DNA of 64,000 nucleotides from Macrococcoides epidermidis (GTDB lineage: Bacteria > Bacillota > Bacilli > Staphylococcales > Staphylococcaceae): assembly GCF_042659445.1 (NCBI RefSeq), contig NZ_JBHSSR010000013.1; one strand, written 5' to 3'. The translations under genes were made by a program, and so were the position numbers. How positions within the stretch are numbered: position 1 is the first letter of the stretch; every line of letters starts with the position of its first letter. The notes under the pieces are model-generated. The model saw only the letters and a program-made list of their open reading frames with translations. It was not told the DNA's origin and ran no database searches. Below are positions 17,225 to 25,185 of the stretch, in pieces.

Positions 17225-17911
17225 TCAATATAAAAACATTAAAAATATAGGTAATAAAAATGAACTTAATATTGCTGAAAGTATCATTGCTACAGAACTA
17301 AATGCACCTGATTCGTTATCAATTTCTAAAGCTCTTGCAGTTCCAAAAGCATGAGATGCATTCCCGAAAGACATTCCTTTAGCGATACTTGATTGAAAGT
17401 TTGATTTCTCGAGGAGATAGGAACCTAAAATACTGCCAATTATCCCTGTCGCCAATATAAACAATATCGTAATGGTATCATCTCCACCAATTTGTTTAGA
17501 AATTTGCAATCCCACTGCTGCCGTAACTGATCGCGGAAGTAAAGTAGCGATATCTTCTTTAGCATATCCTAAGATTTTTAACGTACTGAATATAAGTAAA
17601 AAGTTAAGGATAATCGCTGAAAATACACTCAAAAAAATCGTCGGAGCATATTTTATTATTTTATCGGTATGTAAATACAAAGGATAAGCCAAACTCACTA
17701 CTGTACAGCCTAATAAGTAGTTAATCCATTGCCCACCCAACATATACGTGTTATAGCTGATATGAAATAGTTGTAGAATCACGATTATACCAATACCTGC
17801 TATAATTGCGGGATTCAGTAAAGGTGAATGCCACTTTTTTTGTATCATCTTGGCGATGATAAAGAAAACTATTGTAATAATAATCATGCTAATTGTTTTA
17901 ATGACTAACAT
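17225..17911 (-). CDS. cidB: CidB/LrgB-family membrane protein
   Basis: A protein of about 228 residues with some seven hydrophobic helices. It contains the LrgB-family block LPRSVTAAVGLQISKQIGG and SFGNASHAFGTARALEID. It works with the CidA holin-like protein in the control of murein hydrolase activity, lysis or, as shown for relatives, pyruvate/acetate-linked metabolism. The ATG at 17911 overlaps the end of cidA, so translation is coupled; an upstream GTG at 17920 is also in frame. No cidC (pyruvate oxidase) gene follows: transcription ends at the terminator at 17191. Confidence 0.88.
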   Translation of the reverse strand: MLVIKTISMIIITIVFFIIAKMIQKKWHSPLLNPAIIAGIGIIVILQLFHISYNTYMLGGQWINYLLGCTVVSLAYPLYLHTDKIIKYAPTIFLSVFSAIILNFLLIFSTLKILGYAKEDIATLLPRSVTAAVGLQISKQIGGDDTITILFILATGIIGSILGSYLLEKSNFQSSIAKGMSFGNASHAFGTARALEIDNESGAFSSVAMILSAILSSFLLPIFLMFLY

Positions 17912-18284
17912 CTTGTACACGACCTTTTATACGATTGATAGATTTCTCTGCAATATAACCTGATAAGTAGGCAACAGTGACAGTACCAAATGCGATCAAT
18001 AAAAAGAAAATTACAAAGTTACTATCCATTTGGCCTATAATATTCTTTACTCCTACAATAGAAGGCAGGAAGAAGAATATCATTGTCGTCAAAAATAAAT
18101 TGGCACCTGATTTAATCCAGGTTTCCTTTACCACGCCAGTCATAAGTAAGATGTAAAATAATACAAGACCGATAATACTACCTGCAATCGGTAGATGCAG
18201 AAATTGTTGCAGTAAGTTGCCCACACTCGTAATTAAAATAATCAATAGTAATTGAAATAGCGTAATCATGATTTTTTTCGCCAT
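17898..18284 (-). CDS. cidA: CidA/LrgA-family holin-like protein
   Basis: A 128-residue protein with four predicted membrane helices and the family motif LLQQFLHLPIAGSIIGLVLFYILL. It is a holin-like partner of CidB. The Shine-Dalgarno region is unusual, a run of six G about 8 nt before the ATG. Upstream lie a perfect 11-bp LysR-type palindrome and a hairpin that separates it from cidR. The presence of a LysR gene upstream favours cid over lrg. Confidence 0.88.
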   Translation of the reverse strand: MAKKIMITLFQLLLIILITSVGNLLQQFLHLPIAGSIIGLVLFYILLMTGVVKETWIKSGANLFLTTMIFFFLPSIVGVKNIIGQMDSNFVIFFLLIAFGTVTVAYLSGYIAEKSINRIKGRVQDVSH

Positions 18285-18308
18285 TCATTTCGCCCCCCAG
18301 CTATACTA

Positions 18309-18319
18309 TTGTAATACAA
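18309..18319 (-). promoter_or_regulatory. LysR-type palindrome upstream of cidA (candidate CidR box)
   Basis: TTGTAATACAA is a perfect palindrome with the T-N9-A form of LysR-type operators, 25 bp upstream of cidA. Confidence 0.45.
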
Positions 18320-18358
18320 AAAATCTATCGATAAAAATAGCAATTATCGATAGATTTT
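18319..18358 (-). terminator. Hairpin between cidR and cidA
   Basis: AAAATCTATCGATAA and its exact complement, separated by 10 nt, followed on the minus strand by a T-rich run. It probably terminates cidR so that cidAB is separately controlled. Confidence 0.65.
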
Positions 18359-18376
18359 ATGAAAAAAATTCATGTA

Positions 18377-19264
18377 TCATTGATTTAAATGAATCGTCAT
18401 ATAATCAATCCATTTTCTAGATACTTGATTTAAGTAAACATTCTTTTTCCAGATTACACCGATTTCCCATGAAAGTATCTCTTTTTCAATCGGTACAATT
18501 GTTATTTCAGGGTTTTTATTGAGTGTCTTAGCAATATTTTCCGGTAATATCGTTACACCTATATTCGATGTAATTAAATACTCTATAATATTCCATTGCG
18601 TTATCTTAGCGATGACTTTCGGTACAAACCCCTGTTGTCTGCATACTGTCTGAATTAAATCATTGATATAGTAAGCTTCATCAAACATAATAAACGATTC
18701 TTCCTTTAAATCGTTTAATTTAATAACATTTTTACTGCATAACACGTGATTCTTTAATAAAACAATATAGAAATGCTCTTTATAAATCGGTAAGTAATCA
18801 AAATTATTTGTATCAACCGGAAGTGATGTTATACCAAGATCCAATTGATTACTCAATATTTTCTGCTCAATTGACTTTCCACCGCCCTGTGTCAATTGAT
18901 AAGTAATCTTCGGATATCTATCATGATAAGCTTGAAAAGTATTCATGAATTTATTAGCATCTGCAATCGTAGATAATCCAAAACGAATATGCCCGGTTTC
19001 ATTACCGTCTTTTTGATGTAATTCATCCGGTAATTGATTGTATAACCGAATCAATTCTAAAGATTGATCATATAGTAACTTTCCTTCGTCTGTAAGTATA
19101 AGACGTCTGTTTTGACGAGTGAATAATGAAGTATTAAATTCCTTTTCTAAATCTCTAACCGCCTTACTCAATGTAGATTGTGACATATATAATTGATTAG
19201 CGGCCTCTGTCATGCTTTTGTGTTGTACAATCTCTACAAAGTATTTTAACTGCTTAATATCCAT
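18377..19264 (-). CDS. cidR: LysR-family regulator CidR
   Basis: A LysR-type activator of about 295 residues. The N-terminal winged helix (MDIKQLKYFVEIVQHKSMTE, LYMSQSTLSKAVRDLEKEF) is followed by a periplasmic-binding-like effector domain. The start at 19264 was chosen because it gives the canonical LysR N-terminus; the frame extends 8 codons upstream without a better site. Position directly upstream of cidAB in the same orientation matches the S. aureus cid locus, where CidR responds to acetate or low pH. Confidence 0.82.
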   Translation of the reverse strand: MDIKQLKYFVEIVQHKSMTEAANQLYMSQSTLSKAVRDLEKEFNTSLFTRQNRRLILTDEGKLLYDQSLELIRLYNQLPDELHQKDGNETGHIRFGLSTIADANKFMNTFQAYHDRYPKITYQLTQGGGKSIEQKILSNQLDLGITSLPVDTNNFDYLPIYKEHFYIVLLKNHVLCSKNVIKLNDLKEESFIMFDEAYYINDLIQTVCRQQGFVPKVIAKITQWNIIEYLITSNIGVTILPENIAKTLNKNPEITIVPIEKEILSWEIGVIWKKNVYLNQVSRKWIDYMTIHLNQ

Positions 19265-19413
19265 ATGATCATCACCTTTTTTCAGCATACAATATAATAT
19301 CTTCAGTTATTCTACCATTATTGCTCCGAATACTTGGGCATAACACTTTAATAAATACCGTCTATTACATTCAAGTATATATCATTATAGTCAATAAATT
19401 TATATATATATAT

Positions 19414-19439
19414 GAATAATCTCCCATTAAGATGGGTAT
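19414..19439 (+). promoter_or_regulatory. Possible sigma-B promoter for the stress protein gene
   Basis: GAATAA (19414-19419), 14-bp spacer, GGGTAT (19434-19439). The -10 is a perfect sigma-B match, the -35 matches 4 of 6. Relatives of the downstream gene (general stress protein 26) belong to the sigma-B regulon in Bacillus. Confidence 0.45.
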
Positions 19440-19472
19440 TATAATAATATCAATAATATGGAGGGATTAAGT

Positions 19473-19946
19473 ATGAGCAGCAAGCAATCTTATGATAAGT
19501 TATTTGAGTTAATCGAGAAGAACGATATTGCAATGTTAACAACAATCCACCAAGATAAATTAGTATCTAGACCGATGAGTTATCAAGATGTAGATGATCA
19601 AGGTAACATATGGTTCTTATCAACACTTACAGAGAAAACTGAAGAAATAAAAAAAGATAATCGTGTGAATTTAGCATTTACGAAAAAAGGTTATGTATCC
19701 ATCGCAGGACATGCTGAAATTATAAATGATGATGCGAAGAAAAAAGAATATTGGAGTAAAGGGATTGAACTATTCTTAAGCACATCACATGATGATCCAA
19801 ATGTAGTGCTTATTAAAGTTGTACCAGATTCAGCTGAATACTGGGCAACAGATGATAAAGTTAAAACTGTTGTAGAAGGTATTAAATCATTAGTTTCTAA
19901 CGATACTGGTAGCGATACTTCAATCAATAAATCTATAGAGTTATAA
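19473..19946 (+). CDS. Pyridoxamine 5'-phosphate oxidase-fold general stress protein
   Basis: A 157-residue split-barrel flavin-binding protein of the general stress protein 26 group (LIEKNDIAMLTTIHQDKLVSRPMSY, IWFLSTLTEKTEEI, VNLAFTKKGYVSIAGHAEI). It is not a true PdxH; relatives bind FMN or F420-like cofactors with unknown function. The start at 19473 has GGAGGG upstream; the ATG at 19458 lies before the ribosome binding site. Confidence 0.82.
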   Translation: MSSKQSYDKLFELIEKNDIAMLTTIHQDKLVSRPMSYQDVDDQGNIWFLSTLTEKTEEIKKDNRVNLAFTKKGYVSIAGHAEIINDDAKKKEYWSKGIELFLSTSHDDPNVVLIKVVPDSAEYWATDDKVKTVVEGIKSLVSNDTGSDTSINKSIEL

Positions 19947-20007
19947 AATATAAAGAAAGTGGCCGAGTCATAAATTGGTCTCTATAATAATAAAAACACC
20001 AATTTTA

Positions 20008-20075
20008 GGGAATGTAAAATAGACTGTGTGAGTAGCGTGCGTACACCTCTACTTCGCAGTTTATTTTACATTCCC
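20008..20075. repeat. 68-nt extended inverted repeat in the intergenic region
   Basis: GGGAATGTAAAATA (20008-20021) and TATTTTACATTCCC (20062-20075) are exact complements. The interior continues as an imperfect stem (ACTGTGTGAGTAG with CTACTTCGCAGT). It lies between the convergent stress-protein and nagA genes and may act as a two-way terminator, but it is far longer and more structured than the other terminators here. Confidence 0.6.
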
Positions 20076-20101
20076 TTCTATCACAAGATTTATAATTTAA
20101 T

Positions 20102-21247
20102 TCATAATTTGAATTCATATCGTTTACCTGACTTGATCGTCGATATAACTTCAAAATTCTCATCTAGTATAACGATATCCGCATCTTTTCCCTCTTTAAT
20201 TGAACCCTTACTATCATCTATCTTTAAAGCAATCGCCTGATTTAGACTTGTCACTCGCCAAAGTTCGCTTAAATCTTTCCCACTATATTCTAATAATTGC
20301 TTAAGACCATGATTCATCTTTAATACACTACCTGCAAGTGCGCCAGAACTTATTCTGGCTTCTCCATCTTTCACAGTTACTGCCTGGCCCCCTAAATCAT
20401 AAACACCATCTGGTTTTCCTTTCGCTCTCATTGCATCTGTAATTAAATAAAATTTCTCATTACCTTTTGCTGTTATGGCAAGTTTTACACTTGCCGGATG
20501 TGCATGCAATCCATCTACTATTAATTCCGTATGAATATTATCATTAGTAAGCGCCATTCCTACTACACCAGGTTCACGGTGCTGGAAACCTGAACTGCCA
20601 TTATAAAGATGTGTAATGTGTCGTGCACCGTTAGCTACTGCTTGTTCCGCCTGTTCATAAGTTGCAGCAGAATGCCCAATTGAGAATATAATCTCAGGGA
20701 AACTTTCAATCATTTCTTTTGCACCCTCTTTTTCAGGTGCAAATGTAATAATCTTTATTAAATCTCCTGACTGTTCCTGGAATGTTTTGAGTTGTTCTAC
20801 ATTTGGCTGCTGAACGTATTTAGGATTTTGTGCACCAATTTTCTCTTCAGAAATAAACGGACCTTCTAAATGTACTCCTAATATTTCTGCACCTTCATAT
20901 TCATCATTGTGCACATTTTTTATATTTTGAAGTGCTTGAATAATATTGTCATTCGATTGTGTCATTGTTGTGGGAAGAAATGATGTTGTGCCCTCGCTCA
21001 GCAAAGATTTCGATAAATGCTTTAGTCCCTCAAATGATGCATCCATAGCATCTTCACCATATCCACCGTGAATATGAATATCTATAAATCCTGGCATTAT
21101 ATAAGCATCATGATAATCACATACACTGTCTTCTCCAGAATATAAACCCGTTTGAATGGCTTCTATCTTTTTATTATTAATAACAATATAACCATCAACT
21201 ATACCTTCTTCAGTAAATATGTTTTTACTTTTAATCACGTAACGCAT
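20102..21247 (-). CDS. nagA: N-acetylglucosamine-6-phosphate deacetylase
   Basis: A 381-residue amidohydrolase that deacetylates GlcNAc-6-P to glucosamine-6-P. Metal-binding HxH in PGFIDIHIHGGYGED, then HLEGPFISEEKIGA, GHSAATYEQA, HLYNGSSGFQHREPGVVG and the catalytic Asp in LITDAMRA are all present. Length is normal. No nagB or PTS gene is adjacent. The start has a weak GAG site upstream. Confidence 0.93.
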   Translation of the reverse strand: MRYVIKSKNIFTEEGIVDGYIVINNKKIEAIQTGLYSGEDSVCDYHDAYIMPGFIDIHIHGGYGEDAMDASFEGLKHLSKSLLSEGTTSFLPTTMTQSNDNIIQALQNIKNVHNDEYEGAEILGVHLEGPFISEEKIGAQNPKYVQQPNVEQLKTFQEQSGDLIKIITFAPEKEGAKEMIESFPEIIFSIGHSAATYEQAEQAVANGARHITHLYNGSSGFQHREPGVVGMALTNDNIHTELIVDGLHAHPASVKLAITAKGNEKFYLITDAMRAKGKPDGVYDLGGQAVTVKDGEARISSGALAGSVLKMNHGLKQLLEYSGKDLSELWRVTSLNQAIALKIDDSKGSIKEGKDADIVILDENFEVISTIKSGKRYEFKL

Positions 21248-21391
21248 CAGATCATCTCTTTCTTGTTAGACTTTATAAGAAAATATCAGTAATATCTTAT
21301 CCATCATTATTTTATCATTAATTTAAAATATCATCATTTTGTCCGTCTTAATGTTAAGATGAAACTACAATATCCTTTCAAGGAGGTTCAC

Positions 21392-22825
21392 ATGTTTAAT
21401 CTTCGTTTCGACAACTCTTATTTAAAGTTATCTGATGACTTTTATGAAATTAGTCAGCCCGACAAACCCGCTCAACCTGAAGTTGTTATATTTAATACAA
21501 AATTAGCGGAGCAACTTAATATAGATGTATCCATTCAAGATCATCCTGAATATTTATCAGGAAAAGAGATACTGCCCGGAAGTCTACCTGCTGCACATGC
21601 ATATGCCGGACATCAATTTGGTCATTTCACAATGCTTGGAGATGGACGTGCACATGTGCTTGGTGAACATTTGACAGAAGACAACAAGCGTTATGATATA
21701 CAGTTAAAAGGTTCTGGTCGTACAATCTTTTCTCGTTCAGGCGATGGTCGCGCTGCTATTGGTCCGATGCTTAGAGAATATATTATTAGTGAAGCGATGT
21801 ATCAATTAAATATTCCTACTACAAGAAGTCTTGCAGCGTCCCTCAGCGGAGACAATGTTTACCGTGAAACATCTTTACCAGGTGCTGTACTTGTTCGCAT
21901 TGCTCAAAGTAATTTACGCGTCGGCACATTTGAATATGCAGTGCGCACTGAGAATAAAAATAATATTAAACAATTAGCAGATTACGCAATATCACGTCAT
22001 TATCCAGAAATAAAGCACAATCATAACCCATATCTTTCTTTACTTAACATAGTGATTGAAAAGCAAGCTTCTCTTATCGCACAATGGCAATCGATTGGAT
22101 TTATCCATGGTGTAATGAACACAGATAATATGACGATTAGTGGTGAAACAATTGATTATGGTCCTTGTGCTTTTATGGATACGTATCATCCATCGACTGT
22201 ATTTAGCTCAATCGATCAATATGGTAGGTATGCTTACGATAATCAGCCGAGTATCGCACTTTGGAACTTAACACGCTTTGCTGAAACGCTTATTCCATTA
22301 ATTGATGATGATGATGCACTAGCAATACAATATGCAGAAACTGCACTTGGTACGTTTCAGGATTTATATGTTTCTCATTATATGAAACGCTTTGGTCAAA
22401 AGATTGGCATTGAGAACATTCAACAACAAGACTTCCAACTCGTGATTGATTTACTTGCATTATTAGAGAAATATGAACTCGACTTTACGAAGACTTTCAG
22501 AAGTTTAGCGACTCACACATTTAAAGAAGAAGTATGCTTTAAACACGATGATGTACAAGCCTGGTATAAACGATGGGAAGATATTATTCAACAAGATGAA
22601 TCAACCGATGCATTTAGTTTAATGCAATCCGTCAATCCTGCAGTAATCCCAAGAAATCATCTCGTAGAAGAAGCACTGAGTGATGCTACACTTGCTCAGG
22701 ATTATACGAAGTTACATCAATTACTTGAAGCATTAAGTCATCCTTTCGATGATCATCATGAGGCACAGTATTTAAGTCCAGCCCCTCCAACTGACAGAGT
22801 ATATCAGACGTATTGCGGGACATAA
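21392..22825 (+). CDS. selO: Protein adenylyltransferase SelO (YdiU family)
   Basis: A pseudokinase-fold enzyme of about 477 residues that transfers AMP to protein Ser/Thr/Tyr. Family motifs are AGHQFGHFTMLGDGRAH, LKGSGRTIFSRSGDGRA, GPMLREYIISEAM, and the metal-binding HGVMNTDNMTISGETIDYGP. The C-terminus YCGT keeps the conserved redox Cys at the position of selenocysteine in vertebrate SelO. The start at 21392 has AAGGAGG upstream; the reading frame begins 33 nt earlier without a site. Confidence 0.93.
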   Translation: MFNLRFDNSYLKLSDDFYEISQPDKPAQPEVVIFNTKLAEQLNIDVSIQDHPEYLSGKEILPGSLPAAHAYAGHQFGHFTMLGDGRAHVLGEHLTEDNKRYDIQLKGSGRTIFSRSGDGRAAIGPMLREYIISEAMYQLNIPTTRSLAASLSGDNVYRETSLPGAVLVRIAQSNLRVGTFEYAVRTENKNNIKQLADYAISRHYPEIKHNHNPYLSLLNIVIEKQASLIAQWQSIGFIHGVMNTDNMTISGETIDYGPCAFMDTYHPSTVFSSIDQYGRYAYDNQPSIALWNLTRFAETLIPLIDDDDALAIQYAETALGTFQDLYVSHYMKRFGQKIGIENIQQQDFQLVIDLLALLEKYELDFTKTFRSLATHTFKEEVCFKHDDVQAWYKRWEDIIQQDESTDAFSLMQSVNPAVIPRNHLVEEALSDATLAQDYTKLHQLLEALSHPFDDHHEAQYLSPAPPTDRVYQTYCGT

Positions 22826-22871
22826 AAAGCATAGTATAATATAACAAGAACATATTATAAGGAGACTTCAT

Positions 22872-23576
22872 ATGAATGCATTTGCTAAATTGAGCCTGGT
22901 TGGTTTAATTGTCGCCACAACATCCCCATTACATGAGACACATGCAGCTAACCATAAAAGTTGTTCTATTCATGTCAGTAATAAGACAATATCTAAAATC
23001 AATGGTATACCTATAGCGAATAAACAATACTATATGTCAAGAAAATATAATCCAGGTGCCAATAAAACGATGATTAAGTGGTACAACAAGATGAAAGCAG
23101 ATGCTAGAAAGCAAGGTATCAATCTTGAAATCGTTGGTCAAACTGGAGCATATGGCTATAGATCGTATGCAACACAGCAATATCTTTATAATAGTTATGT
23201 CGCATCTTACGGACAAGCTTATGCAAACCGTATTTCAGCAAGACCTGGTACAAGTGAACATCAATTGGGGCTTGCTATGGATATTAAAGATGGCACGAAT
23301 TATGGTACATTATCGACATCATTTGAATATACCGCTGCGTCAAAATATCTTCAGAAAAATGCTCATAAATACGGATTTATCATCCGATATCTAAAAGGTA
23401 AAGAACAAATCACAGGATTTATGTATGAACCTTGGCATATTCGATATGTAGGACGTACACATGCAGCACGTATCAAATATAATAACGTAACATTAGAAGA
23501 GTATTTCGGTATTCAGGGGAAGAAACGTCTATCTTCCGGCAAACACACAGTACGTGGTGTGATTTGTAAATACTAA
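22872..23576 (+). CDS. Secreted VanY-like D-alanyl-D-alanine carboxypeptidase
   Basis: A 234-residue exported LAS (M15B) zinc peptidase. The signal peptide covers about residues 1-27 (cleavage near THAA). Zinc and catalytic residues are in SEHQLGLAMDIKDG and EPWHIRYVG. It trims the terminal D-Ala of peptidoglycan stems. There is no nearby vanA-like operon, so this is a wall-maturation enzyme rather than vancomycin resistance. AAGGAG lies upstream of the ATG, 46 bp after selO. Confidence 0.88.
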   Translation: MNAFAKLSLVGLIVATTSPLHETHAANHKSCSIHVSNKTISKINGIPIANKQYYMSRKYNPGANKTMIKWYNKMKADARKQGINLEIVGQTGAYGYRSYATQQYLYNSYVASYGQAYANRISARPGTSEHQLGLAMDIKDGTNYGTLSTSFEYTAASKYLQKNAHKYGFIIRYLKGKEQITGFMYEPWHIRYVGRTHAARIKYNNVTLEEYFGIQGKKRLSSGKHTVRGVICKY

Positions 23577-23619
23577 TGTTTTGCTCTTACTTAATTATAT
23601 ATACTAATTCTCTCATATT

Positions 23620-23659
23620 AAAAAAGTGAAATACGATTAAATATCGCATTTCACTTTTT
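23620..23659. terminator. Bidirectional terminator
   Basis: Stem AAAAAGTGAAAT/ATTTCACTTTTT with an inner CGAT/ATCG, between the convergent carboxypeptidase and catalase-like genes. Confidence 0.8.
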
Positions 23660-23691
23660 GCAATAAATAACACATTCAAATCGACTGTTTA

Positions 23692-24510
23692 TTAATCCAG
23701 CTTATCTAAAGGTATAACATTATCATAATCAATACCTTCTGCAATCCTTCTCTGATGTGAAATTGTATAAAGTTCTGATCTTAATTGAATTATCTCATCA
23801 TCAGCTAACGGAGTTAAGTTAGAACCCGTTTGAAATAAATCAAAGACCTCAATATTTTCTTTAACCGCTTCTCTAATTTGAATAGTACCTATTTCAACCA
23901 ACTGATAATCATTCGGTAATTCAGAGATAGGATGGGGTTGTTGGTGAATCTCTGCTTGTAAAATAATCCTTTCACCTTTTAACGTTGTTCTAAATCTTAC
24001 AAATTTACCCTCATTCGTTTTAAAGTAATGTAGATTGTAATACGTTTTCTCTTTAAACGTTGGCAGTATAGGTTGATTGAAGATAAATTTCTTCAAATCT
24101 TTATTGAATCCTTCAATCTTCATTAAATGTCTGAATAAATTAAGCTTAACACCTACGTTATCTTCATCATGAATTGCATTGCTATATTGTGCAATCTTGT
24201 ATATTGAGTCGGCCTTAGTCCACGGAAAATAAGGAAATGTCACTAATACTAAATCGAAGGGATTAGACCCTTCGAAACGAATCGCCATACCTTTTAGTGG
24301 AACTAACGTTGTAATATGATTTTTAGTTGTTAAAGCATCCGATAATCTAACACGAGCATTGTGATACTGACCTAAAACCTTTTGTCCTTCAACATTCAGT
24401 TTAACTTCTCCAGAATAATTAAATCCTTTCGTATGCGCACGCTTACCACCTTTTGAAGTTTTCGCTAACCTTTCGATGGTCTGGATGATATAAAGTGCTT
24501 TATCTTTCAT
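23692..24510 (-). CDS. Catalase-fold protein (small, heme status uncertain)
   Basis: A 272-residue protein resembling the core of catalase-related peroxidases. The distal His region KRAHTKGFNYSGEV (His26) matches RxxHAKGxxxxGxF of catalases. LKGMAIRFEGSNPFDLVLVTFPYF matches the RGMAvRF..DLV..xxPxF strand region. The C-terminal proximal-Tyr motif (RxxxY) that ligates heme in catalases was not found and the protein is shorter than usual small catalases. It may therefore be a divergent peroxidase or a non-heme member. The start has AAGGAGG upstream. Confidence 0.6.
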   Translation of the reverse strand: MKDKALYIIQTIERLAKTSKGGKRAHTKGFNYSGEVKLNVEGQKVLGQYHNARVRLSDALTTKNHITTLVPLKGMAIRFEGSNPFDLVLVTFPYFPWTKADSIYKIAQYSNAIHDEDNVGVKLNLFRHLMKIEGFNKDLKKFIFNQPILPTFKEKTYYNLHYFKTNEGKFVRFRTTLKGERIILQAEIHQQPHPISELPNDYQLVEIGTIQIREAVKENIEVFDLFQTGSNLTPLADDEIIQLRSELYTISHQRRIAEGIDYDNVIPLDKLD

Positions 24511-24751
24511 AAAATCTCCTCCTTTAGTTTTTAATTACCCTAAAAAAGAGGTCTTTACATCATTTGGTATTATATGTAAAATGCTGAAACAAATAAAATA
24601 TACATATTTGATTCGTCTATCGTCTCAAATCATCAGATAAAATAATTTGATACAAAACATTATCCAATGCCTATTAATAGATTTCATGAAATTTTCTTTC
24701 CAGTTCATAACCATCTCTCCTATGGTTAATATTTTTTATGTATGTATATAT

Positions 24752-24790
24752 AAAAAGCGAAACCCGAAAATTTTTTTCGAATTTCGCTTA
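24752..24790 (+). terminator. Hairpin in gene-poor stretch
   Basis: AAGCGAAA/TTTCGCTT arms with CCGAAAA/TTTTTTCG inside. It has no clear parent gene; it may belong to a lost one. Confidence 0.4.
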
Positions 24791-24828
24791 GCTATGGTAA
24801 ATCGAAGGTTTACTTACTTATGCACCAG

Positions 24829-25165
24829 ACCTTTTTAAATTAATAATTCCATCATAAATCTGAAAAGTACCTATGCCTATTACTGCATTGCCTATCCAGA
24901 ATTGCTAGTATATCTGACTACTTTCTTTATGCGTCGGTATGTAAAAATAAACATGGCATTACAACAAAGCCACACATCGCAGTTAATAATACACCATCAG
25001 ATGCTGAACAGATTTCTTTTGTCATCTCATCATAACAGTGTTCCCACTACAAAAACTAATAAAAAATAATCTCGTCAATAAAAACCGCCAGACCAGTCTC
25101 AAATATATAGCCAAATCAGTTTTATATCTTTTCAGATTTAACGCTTTTGAGCAACGTATTGCTCT
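24829..25165 (-). pseudogene. Decayed DUF2243 membrane protein gene
   Basis: No open frame longer than 60 codons, but leftward translation gives a recognisable DUF2243 protein interrupted by stops: FETGLAVFIDEIIFY, stop, FL, stop, WEHCYDEMTKEICSASDG, VLLTAMCGFVVMPCLFL, then stops and a frameshift, then WIGNAVIGIGTFQIYDGIIN. The first two stops (TAG) stand where the family has Gln (HQxLxW), as expected from C-to-T changes of CAG. The region 24511-25185 otherwise holds only a hairpin. Confidence 0.6.
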
Positions 25166-25185
25166 CCTAACTTATCCTTAAATAA

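Noticed and set aside
22686..22871. 61-codon minus-strand frame at the end of selO
   Set aside because: It overlaps the selO coding end and the carboxypeptidase leader; no start site or recognisable protein.
22872..23576. VanY-like protein as vancomycin resistance
   Set aside because: No vanH, vanA, vanX or vanRS genes are nearby; stand-alone enzymes of this type are ordinary wall carboxypeptidases.
24647..24838. 63-codon plus-strand frame in the gap after the catalase-like gene
   Set aside because: No ribosome binding site, it spans a hairpin and overlaps the end of the DUF2243 remnant on the other strand.
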